Shown here: in pieces, positions 8,429-16,928 of the stretch
How the letters are laid out: the number at the start of each line of letters is the position of its first letter
Numbering within the stretch: the first letter of the stretch is position 1
Assembly (NCBI GenBank): GCA_046293075.1
Contig: JBKBPL010000002.1
Span: 124,001-188,000, forward strand
Length of the DNA: 64,000 nt
From: Ga0077530 sp046293075
GTDB taxonomy: Bacteria > Pseudomonadota > Alphaproteobacteria > Rhizobiales > Hyphomicrobiaceae
Direction of reading: 5' to 3'
Program-made: the position numbers and the translations under genes
The notes under the pieces: model-generated
Database searches by the model: none
Told to the model about the DNA's origin: nothing
The model's input: only the letters and a program-made list of their open reading frames with translations

Positions 8429-9177
8429 TGGACCGCGCCTGCTCGCCGCTGGTCCACGCGCTCTGCCCTTCGCCGAACTTCGAGCCGCGCCGCGGCAAGG
8501 CCCGCGCCGACATGCTTGTCCTGCACTACACGGGCATGATGAGCGCCGCCCGCGCCATTGCCTGGCTCGCCGAGCCAACGTCGAAGGTGTCCTGCCACTA
8601 TGTCGTCGACGAGGCGGGCTGCATCACGCAGATGGTGCCCGAGCGCGCCCGCGCCTGGCACGCGGGCCTCGCCTGCTGGGCCGGTGAGCGCGATATCAAC
8701 TCGGCCTCAATCGGGATAGAGATCCAAAATCCCGGCCACGACCTCGGCTATCCCGAGTTCACCGACGCGCAGATGACCGCCGTGATTGCGCTTGCGCGGG
8801 ACATCATCGCCCGCCACGCAATTCCGCCGACACGCGTGCTCGCGCACTCGGACGTCTCTCCCGGCCGCAAGATCGATCCCGGCGAGAAGTTCGATTGGGC
8901 AAAACTCCATGCTGCCGGCGTGGGGCATTGGGCGCCGCCGGTGCCGGTCGATTTTGGTGACCTCGGGCTTGGCGTTGGCGATTGCGATCTACTGATCGGC
9001 GCGACCACCGCCCTTCTTGCCCAATACGGCTATGATATCACGCCGTCCGACACGCTCGACGATACCGCAGCCAAGGTCGTGCGCGCTTTCCAGCTGCATT
9101 TTCGCCCTGCGCGCCCCGATGGTCGTGTCGACCGTTCGACACTTGCGACGCTCCAGGCGCTGATGGCGGCGGCGTAG
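8428..9177 (+). CDS. N-acetylmuramoyl-L-alanine amidase (Amidase_2) with peptidoglycan-binding domain
   Basis: A 249-aa zinc amidase related to AmiD/AmpD, which cleave the amide between MurNAc and the stem peptide. The Amidase_2 domain spans about residues 25-165, with the first zinc His in LHYTGM, the RAWHAG segment, and the terminal HSDVSPGRKIDPG motif that supplies the last ligands. Residues about 180-245 fit a peptidoglycan-binding domain. No signal peptide is visible, so cytosolic recycling (AmpD-like) is possible, although the binding domain is more typical of AmiD. It overlaps the J-protein gene by one base. Confidence 0.88.
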   Translation: MDRACSPLVHALCPSPNFEPRRGKARADMLVLHYTGMMSAARAIAWLAEPTSKVSCHYVVDEAGCITQMVPERARAWHAGLACWAGERDINSASIGIEIQNPGHDLGYPEFTDAQMTAVIALARDIIARHAIPPTRVLAHSDVSPGRKIDPGEKFDWAKLHAAGVGHWAPPVPVDFGDLGLGVGDCDLLIGATTALLAQYGYDITPSDTLDDTAAKVVRAFQLHFRPARPDGRVDRSTLATLQALMAAA

Positions 9178-9302
9178 CCGCTTCGCGAATGGTGCTGCAT
9201 CTCTAGCGCGCGCCTTTGGCGCGACCTCGCACCCCAAACGAGGGACACCCCTGGAGCAGCCGTCTTTTGTGAATTGGGAGCGAGCCGCAAGCGCTACAGG
9301 TC

Positions 9303-9417
9303 CCTTCTCCCCGTCCTATACGGGGAGAAGGTTAGGATGAGGGGCGGGAGCTTGCTCGAACGTCAGCGTATGCCGTCGCCCCTCACCCCGGCCCTCTCCC
9401 CGCACGCGGGGAGAGGG
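9303..9417. repeat. two facing REP-like palindromes
   Basis: CCTTCTCCCCG/CGGGGAGAAGG form an 11-bp stem with a 7-nt loop at 9303-9331 (stem arms 9303-9313 and 9321-9331). CCCTCTCCCCGC/GCGGGGAGAGGG form a second stem at 9392-9417. The flanking tails GGTTAGGATGAGGGG and CCCCTCACCCCGGCC are roughly inverted copies of each other, so the two units face each other. This is the usual look of a repetitive extragenic palindromic pair. It fills most of the 335-nt gap before ettA and could also act as terminator or mRNA stabiliser. Confidence 0.65.
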
Positions 9418-9512
9418 GATAGCGGCGATTGCGGCTCGCGTTGCCCCCCGCGCCCGCATCCGCTAAAAGGCGCCCCAACCCCCACATCATCCGCGACGAG
9501 GACCCGCCGGCG

Positions 9513-11171
9513 ATGGCCAACCCGCAATACGTCTATCACATGCACCGCCTCTCGAAGACCTATCCGGGCGGCAAGCAGGTGCTCAAGGACATCAACCTCT
9601 CCTTCTATCCGGGCGCCAAGATCGGCGTCGTCGGCCCCAACGGCGCGGGCAAGTCGACGCTGCTCAAGATCATGGCCGGTCAACTCGAGGACTACACGGG
9701 TGAGGCCTGGGCCGCCGAGGGCATCAGCGTCGGCTACCTGCCCCAGGAGCCGGAGCTCGATCCTGAGAAGGACGTGCTTGGGAATGCCATGGAGGGCGTC
9801 GCTGAGAAGAAGGCCATCGTCGATCGCTATAACGAGATCGCAGCCAACTACTCCGATGAGACCGCCGACGAGATGACGGCGCTCCAGGATCAGATCGACG
9901 CGCAGAACCTCTGGGACCTCGAGGCGCAGGTCGAGCAGGCGCTCGATGCGCTGCGCTGCCCGCCGGGCGACGCCGATGTCACGAAGCTCTCGGGCGGCGA
10001 GAAGCGCCGCGTCGCGCTGACCCGCCTGCTGCTCTCGAAGCCGGACATCCTGCTGCTCGACGAGCCGACGAACCACCTCGATGCCGAGAGCGTGGCTTGG
10101 CTCGAGCGCTTTCTCAAGGAGTACGCCGGCTGCGTGATCCTGGTCACGCACGACCGCTACTTCCTCGACAACATCACCGAGTGGACGCTGGAGCTCGATC
10201 GGGGTCAGGGCGTGCCCTACAAGGGCAACTATTCAAGCTGGCTCGAGCAGAAGGCGAAGCGCCTCGAGGTGGAGAAGGGCCAGGAGGAAGGCCGCCAGCG
10301 CGCGCTCAAGCGCGAGCTCGAATGGATCCGGGCCTCGCCCAAGGCGCGCCAGGCCAAATCCAAGGCGCGCATCCAGGCCTACGAGAAGCTTGCCGAGGAA
10401 GCCGGCCGCGAGGACGTGGGCCGTGCGACCATCTCGATCGCACAAGGGCCACGCCTTGGCGATCTCGTCATTGAGGCTGAGGGGCTCACCAAGGGGTTCG
10501 GTGATCGCCTGCTGATCGACAATCTCTCCTTCAAGCTGCCGCCAGGCGGCATCGTCGGCGTCATCGGCCCGAATGGCGCCGGCAAGACGACGCTTTTCAA
10601 GATGCTGGTCGGCCAGGAGAAGGCGGACAAGGGCAGCATCAAAGTCGGCGATACGGTCAGGATCTCCTACGTCGATCAGTCGCGCGCGCACCTCGACGAC
10701 AAGAAGACCGTCTGGGAGGAAATCTCCGGCGGCCTCGACCAGATCAGTCTCGGCGGCAAACGCGAGGTGAACTCGCGCGCCTACTGCGGCTGGTTCAACT
10801 TCAAGGGGCCGGACCAGCAGAAGAAGGTCGGGATGCTCTCGGGCGGCGAGCGCAATCGCGTGCACCTTGCCAAACTCCTGAAGGAGGGCGGCAACCTGCT
10901 TCTGCTCGACGAGCCGACCAACGACCTCGACACGGAGACGCTGTCGGCCCTCGAAGCGGCGCTCGAAGACTTCGCCGGCTGCGCGGTGATCATCTCCCAC
11001 GATCGCTTCTTCCTCGACCGCATCGCGACGCACATCCTCGCCTTCGAGGGCGACAGCCACGTCGAGTGGTTCGAGGGCAACTTCGCGGACTACGAGGAGG
11101 ACAAGAAGCGCCGCCTCGGCGATGCTGCCGTCGAGCCGCACCGCATCAAGTTCAAGCGCTTCGAGCGCTGA
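9513..11171 (+). CDS. ettA: energy-dependent translational throttle protein, ABC-F ATPase
   Basis: A 552-aa ABC-F protein with two nucleotide-binding domains and no membrane segments. EttA binds the ribosomal E site and gates entry into elongation according to the ATP/ADP ratio. Walker A motifs GPNGAGKST and GPNGAGKTT occur near residues 42 and 350, both domains have LSGGE signatures, and LLLDEPTNHLD and LLLDEPTNDLD are the Walker B strings. The linker between domains (charged, RALKRELEWIRASPKARQAKSK) matches the P-site tRNA interaction motif of EttA. Length equals E. coli EttA almost exactly. The ATG at 9513 starts at the conserved MANPQYVY. Confidence 0.95.
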   Translation: MANPQYVYHMHRLSKTYPGGKQVLKDINLSFYPGAKIGVVGPNGAGKSTLLKIMAGQLEDYTGEAWAAEGISVGYLPQEPELDPEKDVLGNAMEGVAEKKAIVDRYNEIAANYSDETADEMTALQDQIDAQNLWDLEAQVEQALDALRCPPGDADVTKLSGGEKRRVALTRLLLSKPDILLLDEPTNHLDAESVAWLERFLKEYAGCVILVTHDRYFLDNITEWTLELDRGQGVPYKGNYSSWLEQKAKRLEVEKGQEEGRQRALKRELEWIRASPKARQAKSKARIQAYEKLAEEAGREDVGRATISIAQGPRLGDLVIEAEGLTKGFGDRLLIDNLSFKLPPGGIVGVIGPNGAGKTTLFKMLVGQEKADKGSIKVGDTVRISYVDQSRAHLDDKKTVWEEISGGLDQISLGGKREVNSRAYCGWFNFKGPDQQKKVGMLSGGERNRVHLAKLLKEGGNLLLLDEPTNDLDTETLSALEAALEDFAGCAVIISHDRFFLDRIATHILAFEGDSHVEWFEGNFADYEEDKKRRLGDAAVEPHRIKFKRFER

Positions 11172-11193
11172 GTATGAAGGAACCGGCGCGCGG

Positions 11194-11526
11194 CTAGTCG
11201 ACGATGAACAGCTTCGCGCCGGTACGCGTGTATGAGCGATGAGCCGCATCGCCAAGGCTGGAGACCTGGTAGCTCATGCCTGGACGAAGCACAAAGCGGC
11301 GGCCGTCGCGCAGCTCCGTCTCGAGCTCGCCTTCGAGCACGTAGAGTATGTGCCCCCTGTCGCACCAGTGATCGGCAAGATATCCGGGCGTGTACGCTAC
11401 TTGGCGAATGCGCACGTCACCCATCCTGATCGTGCGCCAGATCGCTGTTCCCGTTTCGCCCGGGTGCTCAACTGCAGGGACTTTGCCCCAATCGGTGATC
11501 GTGAAAGGTAGAGCGGGGAGATCCAT
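11194..11526 (-). CDS. cupin-fold protein, DHCW-motif type
   Basis: A 110-aa single-domain cupin. The region ADHWCDRGHILYVLEGELETEL carries the metal-binding first cupin motif in the variant called the DHCW motif, and LRPGMSYQV begins the second. It starts at ATG 11526, 32 nt after the metallo-beta-lactamase stop, as the last gene of a three-gene minus-strand operon. Small cupins of this type are of unknown function; the operon suggests a part in catabolism or detoxification of a small molecule. Confidence 0.8.
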   Translation of the reverse strand: MDLPALPFTITDWGKVPAVEHPGETGTAIWRTIRMGDVRIRQVAYTPGYLADHWCDRGHILYVLEGELETELRDGRRFVLRPGMSYQVSSLGDAAHRSYTRTGAKLFIVD

Positions 11527-11558
11527 CGGAGTGGCCCTTGACTGTTCGGCGCCATCGC

Positions 11559-12314
11559 TCACACCACGAGCGAGATCAGTGTCGTCTGCTCCAGCGTGTC
11601 GCCGAACCAAGCGGTGATTGCGGCCTTGCGCTTGCCAATATACGTCGGCTTTCCGTCGCTCAGGACCATGGGCACGTCATGCCCCGGCACCAGCAATGTG
11701 TTCGGCTTCTTCCGCCAGAGTGTCCACATGAGCTCGATCGACGCACGGGTGACCGCCGCATCGTACGTCATGTCGGCTTCGAGGGTGGTGAGCTCGACCC
11801 GGTTCTTGGCGGCATCGCCGGTGAAGATGACGTCGCGCTCGCCGCCCGCGATCGTGAAGATGAGATGACCCGGCGTGTGCCCCGGCGCGTGATGGCTCAC
11901 GATGCCCGGCAGCACCTCGCTTCCCGGCATCACGCGCACGAGCTGCGGCGAGCGGGCCAGTTCGCGCACGTAGAGCTCCGGCACCGGCGATGTGCCCCAA
12001 GGCTCCTTGAGCGACCAGTCGAGCTCGCCGGCGCCAATGTGGACGCGCGCCTTGGGGAACATGATCCAGTTCACCGAGTGGTCGTGATGCGCGTGCGTGA
12101 GGATCACGTCCGTGACGTCGCCCGGCGCGAGGCCGCGCGCGGCGAGCTGCTTCTGGATGAGCGAACGCTGACCGAAGGAACCGACATCGACGAGCGCGAC
12201 GCGTCCCTCGCCGCGCAGCAGCGCGATCGTGCTCCAGCCGAGGCTGCCGTGACAGACCGACTTCCCCGGATAGCCGGTCACGAGGATGTCGAGGTTGTAG
12301 CGCCCGAATTTCAT
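11559..12314 (-). CDS. MBL-fold metallohydrolase (AHL-lactonase-like group)
   Basis: A 251-aa single-domain metallo-beta-lactamase fold enzyme. The dinuclear metal site is complete: HAHHDH, then HAPGHTPGH, the bridging Asp in FTGDAA, and the last His in LVPGHDVP. The long spacing and the N-terminal CHGSLGWSTIALL segment resemble the group that includes N-acyl-homoserine lactonases and similar hydrolases, but substrate cannot be assigned. It lies 12 nt downstream of the quinone oxidoreductase and 32 nt upstream of the cupin on the same strand. Confidence 0.85.
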   Translation of the reverse strand: MKFGRYNLDILVTGYPGKSVCHGSLGWSTIALLRGEGRVALVDVGSFGQRSLIQKQLAARGLAPGDVTDVILTHAHHDHSVNWIMFPKARVHIGAGELDWSLKEPWGTSPVPELYVRELARSPQLVRVMPGSEVLPGIVSHHAPGHTPGHLIFTIAGGERDVIFTGDAAKNRVELTTLEADMTYDAAVTRASIELMWTLWRKKPNTLLVPGHDVPMVLSDGKPTYIGKRKAAITAWFGDTLEQTTLISLVV

Positions 12315-12326
12315 GATGACACGGCT

Positions 12327-13301
12327 CTATTGAGTGAGCACGATCTTGCCGAAGTGCTCATTGGCCTTCATCCGCGCGAGCGCTTCCGCGGCCTGCTCGA
12401 GCGGATACGTCTTGTCAATCGGCAGAGCGAGCTTGCCGGACTCGACGGCATCCCAGAGATCGACACGCATCAGGCGGTTGATCTCGCGCACTTCCTCGAC
12501 GGAGCGCGTCCGGAAGGTCACGCCGATGTAGTCGATGCGCTTCAGGGCATGGAGGTCGAAGTCGAACGCGCCGGTGAAGCCGCCGAGCCGGCCAACGTTG
12601 ACGATGCGGCCGAGCACCTTGGCCGCCTTGAGATTGCCGTTGGCAACGGGTGCTGAGATCTGGTCGATGATCACGTCGACGCCCTTGCCGTCGGTCGCTT
12701 TGACGACGGCTTCCGGCCAGATGGGATCCGTCGTGTCGACCGCCACGTCGGCACCGAACGCGTTGAGCCGCGCGCGCCGGCCGGCATTCGTCGACGAGCC
12801 GAGCACCAAGCCGGCGCCAAGGTGCTTGGCGATCTGCAGTCCCATGAGCCCGACGCCGGAGCTCGCACCTTGGATCAGGATGCTCTCCCCTTTCTTCAGG
12901 CGGCCCGCAGTCACGATGGCGTTATGCATGGTCTGCAAGGCGACGGGGAGCGTCGCAGCCTGCGTGTAGGTCATGTTGTTTGCTGGGATCTTGGCGACGC
13001 GGCCGTAATCCGTGACGGCGTACTCGGCGTAGCCCGCGCTGCCCGAGCACATCACCCGGTCGCCCGCCTTGATGCCGCTCACCTGGCTGCCGACCTCGAC
13101 CACCTCACCGGCGAACTCGAGCCCGAGGATGGCCCCGGCGCCGCCATGGGGCCCGTGCGGCCGGCCGGATGCCATGATCAGATCGGCGCGATTGAGCCCG
13201 CTCGCCCGCACCCGCACGAGTACCTGCGTCGGGCCCGGTGTGGGCCTTGGCACCTCGCGCACCTCGACGCCGGACGCGCCGACGACCACAGCCTTCATCA
13301 T
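12327..13301 (-). CDS. zinc-type alcohol dehydrogenase-like / quinone oxidoreductase
   Basis: A 324-aa medium-chain dehydrogenase/reductase with an N-terminal GroES-like domain and a Rossmann domain (ILIQGASSGVGLMGLQIAKHLGA). The catalytic zinc ligands of true alcohol dehydrogenases are lacking, which places it with NADPH:quinone or enoyl reductases. GGAGG lies 7 nt before ATG 13301; a second ATG follows directly. It heads the minus-strand operon with the MBL hydrolase and the DHCW cupin. The electron acceptor is unknown. Confidence 0.85.
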   Translation of the reverse strand: MMKAVVVGASGVEVREVPRPTPGPTQVLVRVRASGLNRADLIMASGRPHGPHGGAGAILGLEFAGEVVEVGSQVSGIKAGDRVMCSGSAGYAEYAVTDYGRVAKIPANNMTYTQAATLPVALQTMHNAIVTAGRLKKGESILIQGASSGVGLMGLQIAKHLGAGLVLGSSTNAGRRARLNAFGADVAVDTTDPIWPEAVVKATDGKGVDVIIDQISAPVANGNLKAAKVLGRIVNVGRLGGFTGAFDFDLHALKRIDYIGVTFRTRSVEEVREINRLMRVDLWDAVESGKLALPIDKTYPLEQAAEALARMKANEHFGKIVLTQ

Positions 13302-13438
13302 GTCGCTTCCTCCGCGATCCGATCCTGCTGCCTTTTCGGCTTGGCGATGATGATACCCGATTGGCGCCGCGCGGTAAGGCCTGCCGGACCTGGTGCACGA
13401 TATTGCCCGCGTCTGAAGCGCGCCTGCAGGGGACCGGG

Positions 13439-15292
13439 TCAGCGCTCGGCGTGCCACCACGTATCGACGCTGAAGCCGAAGAGCGTCGGGCGGGGTGCCG
13501 GCTGGAGGTGGGCCCAATAGGCCACCCACTGCCGTCGCGCATGAAAAAGCGGGATGACGTAGTCCCCGGAGAGGAGCGCGCGGTCGAGCGCGCGCACGGC
13601 CGCCTCAAACGCCTCCCGCTCTTCAGCCTTGAGTAGGGCCTCGATCATGGCATCGACGGCAGGGTTCTTCACGCCCGGGTAGTTGAGCGAGCGCTCAATG
13701 TCGGCTGCGGCGCTCCCCCAGCGATTGACTTGCTCGTTGCCCGGTGACAGCGAGGCCGGCCAGTTTGCCTGGATCATGTCGAAGTCGAAGGTTCTGAGCC
13801 GCTCCTGGTACTGAGAGCTGTCCACCTGCCGGACGCGTGCGTCGATGCCGATCCGCTTCAGCGTACTGGTAAAGCTCAGCATGAGGCGTTCTTGCGCCCG
13901 CGTCGCGGCCAGAATCTCGAAACTGAGCGCGCGCCCGTCAGCCGCCTGCATGCGTCCGCGCTGAAGCGCGAATCCCGCCTCCTTGAGAAGGGCAACACTG
14001 CGCGAAAGGTTCTCCCGGTTGTAACCGCTCCCATCGCTTACGGGGAGCCGCCACGTTCCGTCGAGCACGTCGGGCTTGATCAGCTCGGCAAAGGGCGCGA
14101 GCAGCGCCCGCTCGCGCGCATCGGCCGGTCGCCCCGTCGAGGCCAAAGCCGAGCGCTCGAAGTAGCTTTGCGTGCGTGTGAACCCCCCGTGATACAGATT
14201 GCCGTTGATCCATTCGAAATCGAAGATCTGGATCAGCGCTCGACGCACGCGCACGTCTGTGAAGGGCCAGCGCCGCGTATTGAAGGCGAACGCGGCCATG
14301 CCCGCTGGCACGCCGACATCGAATTCGGCAATCTTCACGCGGCCCTCAGCGACCGCGGGTATTGACCTCCCCTCGGCCCAACGCGCGGGATCCTCCTCGG
14401 GCCGCAGCGAGATCTGCCCGCTCTTGAAGGCCTCGAAAAGCGCTGTCGCATCCCGGTAGTAGTCGAAGCGCACTTCATCGAAGTTGAAGCGGCCGCGATT
14501 GATCGGCAGATCGCGGCCCCACCAGTCCGGATTGCGGCGGTAGGTGATCGTTCGGCCGGCTTCAAGCGATCCGACGACATAAGGGCCACTACCGATCGGA
14601 ATCTCGAGCGATGTCTGCTCGAAGGTCGCCGCGTCGATGCGGTGCTTCGGCAGGATGGGCATCAGGCCCAAGAGAAGCGGCGCCTCGCGATTGCCGTGAT
14701 CTTCGAAATCGAACCGGATCGCATTCGGCGGCTGGATTTCCGCCTTGGCGACAGTCCGGTAGTGGGCACGCATGTAGGGCGGCCCCTTGTCCTTGAGCTG
14801 CTCCCACGAGAAAAGCACGTCGTCAGGCGTGACAGGCCGGCCATCGGAGAAGCGCGCACGCGGGTCAATATGAAAGACGATGTAGCTGCGGTCGCGCGGG
14901 ATCTCGATCGTCTTGGCGATGAGGCCGTAAAGGGAGAAGGGCTCGTCGAGCGAGCGCCCCAGCAGGCTCTCGTACACGTAGTCGCGCAGCCCGGCAGCGG
15001 CGACGCCCCGGATGATGAACGGCGTGAGGCTGTCGAAGGTCCCGTGCTGGCCGAGCACGATCCGCCCACCCTTCGGGGCGCTGGGATTGACATAGGGGAG
15101 ATGCGGATAATCCGGCGGCAGCGCCGGCGCCCCGTGCATGGCAATGCCGTGCTGGGGCTCTGCGGCGACGGGCGCGGCCCCCACCGCCAAAGCGGGCAGC
15201 ATCGCCAAAAGGAGCCTCAACGCCGCAGCCCCGCGACCGAGACGCCCCAAGCCTGCGCCTGTGCTCGGCTTTTCTGTTGCCCTCCAACCCAT
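13439..15292 (-). CDS. ABC transporter substrate-binding protein, family 5 (YejA-like)
   Basis: A 617-aa periplasmic oligopeptide/nickel-type binding protein. An N-terminal signal peptide is clear (RLLLAMLPALAVGAAPVAA), followed by HGIAMHGAPALPPDYPHLPYVNP, which is characteristic of the YejA subgroup that binds peptides such as microcin C. The start is uncertain: ATG 15292 gives a sensible n-region, while a GTG at 15343 would add 17 residues. No permease or ATPase genes (yejBEF) lie next to it, so it is an orphan binding protein and must use components encoded elsewhere. It is divergent from the IalB-like gene. Confidence 0.87.
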   Translation of the reverse strand: MGWRATEKPSTGAGLGRLGRGAAALRLLLAMLPALAVGAAPVAAEPQHGIAMHGAPALPPDYPHLPYVNPSAPKGGRIVLGQHGTFDSLTPFIIRGVAAAGLRDYVYESLLGRSLDEPFSLYGLIAKTIEIPRDRSYIVFHIDPRARFSDGRPVTPDDVLFSWEQLKDKGPPYMRAHYRTVAKAEIQPPNAIRFDFEDHGNREAPLLLGLMPILPKHRIDAATFEQTSLEIPIGSGPYVVGSLEAGRTITYRRNPDWWGRDLPINRGRFNFDEVRFDYYRDATALFEAFKSGQISLRPEEDPARWAEGRSIPAVAEGRVKIAEFDVGVPAGMAAFAFNTRRWPFTDVRVRRALIQIFDFEWINGNLYHGGFTRTQSYFERSALASTGRPADARERALLAPFAELIKPDVLDGTWRLPVSDGSGYNRENLSRSVALLKEAGFALQRGRMQAADGRALSFEILAATRAQERLMLSFTSTLKRIGIDARVRQVDSSQYQERLRTFDFDMIQANWPASLSPGNEQVNRWGSAAADIERSLNYPGVKNPAVDAMIEALLKAEEREAFEAAVRALDRALLSGDYVIPLFHARRQWVAYWAHLQPAPRPTLFGFSVDTWWHAER

Positions 15293-15636
15293 GCCGCGAC
15301 ACATGCACGCTGAACACGGCGGGATCAAGTCTGGCGGCACCACACCTTGGAACGGCTAGAATTTGCCGGGTCCGGTGGATGATTGCTGCACGCGCGATCA
15401 GGATGTTGCCGTTGCCTGAGCGCCACGGTATGGCCGGCTTCACCTGTGCACGAGGACGCAGGCGCGGGACCACGTCACGGGAATGCCGTATTCAGCCCCT
15501 TAGTGCCGAGGCAACAGGCGATAGTGGGGACGGGCGACGGCGCCGGAGCGCCGCTGATCGTCACCGGTCAGCCAGGCTTGACCATCGAGGGAAGAATGGC
15601 GGCGCGGCCGCTCTGCTGGACGAGGGTTCGAGGACA
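15293..15636. other. 344-nt divergent intergenic region, no clear element
   Basis: This stretch separates the YejA-like gene (minus) from the IalB-like gene (plus) and must contain both promoters. I see no convincing -35/-10 pair, palindrome, RNA structure or coding frame with family similarity in it. Confidence 0.5.
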
Positions 15637-16464
15637 ATGATCGAGACGACTCGGGTTAAGGGATGGCTGTCGCACGGTGCACGTGCTGTGACTGTCGCCG
15701 CCTGCGCGCTTGTCATCGCAACGGGCGCGGCGCTGGCGCAGCAGCCGCCCAAGAAGGACCAGAAGGCCAAGGCGGCCCCGGCGAAGAAGGAGCAGCCGGC
15801 CCAGGGTGCAGAGGCTCCGCAGAGTGCATGGGTCAAGCTCTGCGAGAAGTCGCCCATCGTGCTCCGCGACAAGGAAGGCAAGCCGACCCGGGAGCAGCGC
15901 AACATCTGCCTCACGCACCACGAGCGGCTCGACGGGAACACGGGTCTCGTGCTCGTGTCAGCCGCGCTGCGGCAGGTGGAGGGCGAGGAAAAGCAGCACC
16001 TGATGATCATGGTGCCGCTCGGCATGGCGATCGGCCCAGGTCTGCGCGCCACCATCTATAACGCCGAACAGTGGGACAAGATCCAGAAGAACGAGAAGTT
16101 CGACGACAGCAAGCTCGAGCCTATCAAGTTCAGCTACTCGCTCTGTCACCCGGCGGGCTGCACGGCTGAGATCGAGGCCAGCAAGGCGATCATCGATGGG
16201 TTCAGGACCGGTGCGGGCGTCATGGTGCTCGCGATCAACGCGCAGGGGCAGGTTGTCGCCTTCCCGGTGCCGCTGGTCGGCTTCAAGGAGGCCCTCGATG
16301 GCCAGCCCATCGACAACCAGAAGTACTCCGAGGCGCGCAAGGCGCTGATGACGCAGATCGCCCAGCGCCAGCAGCAGCTCGCCGAGGAGGCGCGCAAGCG
16401 TCAGGCCGAGGCAGCGGCTGCCGGGAAGGACGGCAAGGCTCCCGCTCCCGCCCAGAAGAAGTAG
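15637..16464 (+). CDS. invasion-associated locus B (IalB) family protein
   Basis: A 275-aa secreted protein. A signal peptide (AVTVAACALVIATGAALAQ) is followed by a Lys/Ala/Pro-rich linker (about residues 30-60). The IalB domain begins at AWVKLCEKSP, with conserved cysteines in CLTHHERLDG and CHPAGCTAEIEA that probably form disulfides. A Gln/Glu/Lys-rich helical tail ends the protein. IalB-family proteins are widespread periplasmic proteins of alphaproteobacteria; the Bartonella member affects erythrocyte entry, but in most species the role is unknown. ATG 15637 is preceded by CGAGG. Confidence 0.85.
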   Translation: MIETTRVKGWLSHGARAVTVAACALVIATGAALAQQPPKKDQKAKAAPAKKEQPAQGAEAPQSAWVKLCEKSPIVLRDKEGKPTREQRNICLTHHERLDGNTGLVLVSAALRQVEGEEKQHLMIMVPLGMAIGPGLRATIYNAEQWDKIQKNEKFDDSKLEPIKFSYSLCHPAGCTAEIEASKAIIDGFRTGAGVMVLAINAQGQVVAFPVPLVGFKEALDGQPIDNQKYSEARKALMTQIAQRQQQLAEEARKRQAEAAAAGKDGKAPAPAQKK

Positions 16465-16688
16465 GGCCTGGATTTGATTGGCAGGCCGACGCGACGCGCA
16501 ATCGCGTGTCAGATCGTGTCGGCGACGTTACCGCCAGCGGTTCTGGCTTCTCTGCGCGTCAGCCCGCTAGCGATCCGAAAGCCGTCTCAATAGCCTCTCG
16601 GGCCGCTTGCCAAAATGCAGGCGGCTCGACCTATTGGAGCGGCAACGGCTGAACAGCGTCGGCCGACCGGCGCGCTACAGGCCAAAGT

Positions 16689-16826
16689 TCATGCCCGTCC
16701 CCCAGCCTCCTTGCGTGCAACCATGAGGACGGTCGCCCCCCGCTCAAGCAGTGCAGTGGAGATTGCGTAGCCAATGCCCGAGCTCGCACCCGTGACAAGG
16801 GCCAGTTGGCTCGCCAGAGAGGACAC
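16689..16826 (-). pseudogene. truncated short-chain dehydrogenase, N-terminal remnant
   Basis: On the minus strand a short frame reads SQLALVTGASSGIGYAIS and continues through LLERGATVLMVARKE to a stop at 16689-16691. This is the first beta-alpha-beta unit of an SDR with the TGASSGIG cofactor motif and the strand-2 ARK that follows it, in correct order and spacing. The rest of the enzyme (NNAG, Ser-Tyr-Lys) is absent; the following 220 nt show no continuation in any frame that I could recognise. A GTG at 16826 could start the fragment. It is best explained as a decayed or deleted gene, within a 464-nt gap that has no other gene. Confidence 0.7.
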
Positions 16827-16928
16827 ACGGCACCTCGGATCAGGCTGCTGCGCTCGGGACTTCCAAAAAAAATAAGCTTACGGCGGCGACGGGCCTCGTT
16901 CAAGGAAACGCGCGCCGTGGCGTCCCGC

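Noticed and set aside
16861..16875. Eight-T run after ychF as an intrinsic terminator
   Set aside because: The upstream stem is only 6 bp with a loop of more than 25 nt, so I did not list it as a terminator.
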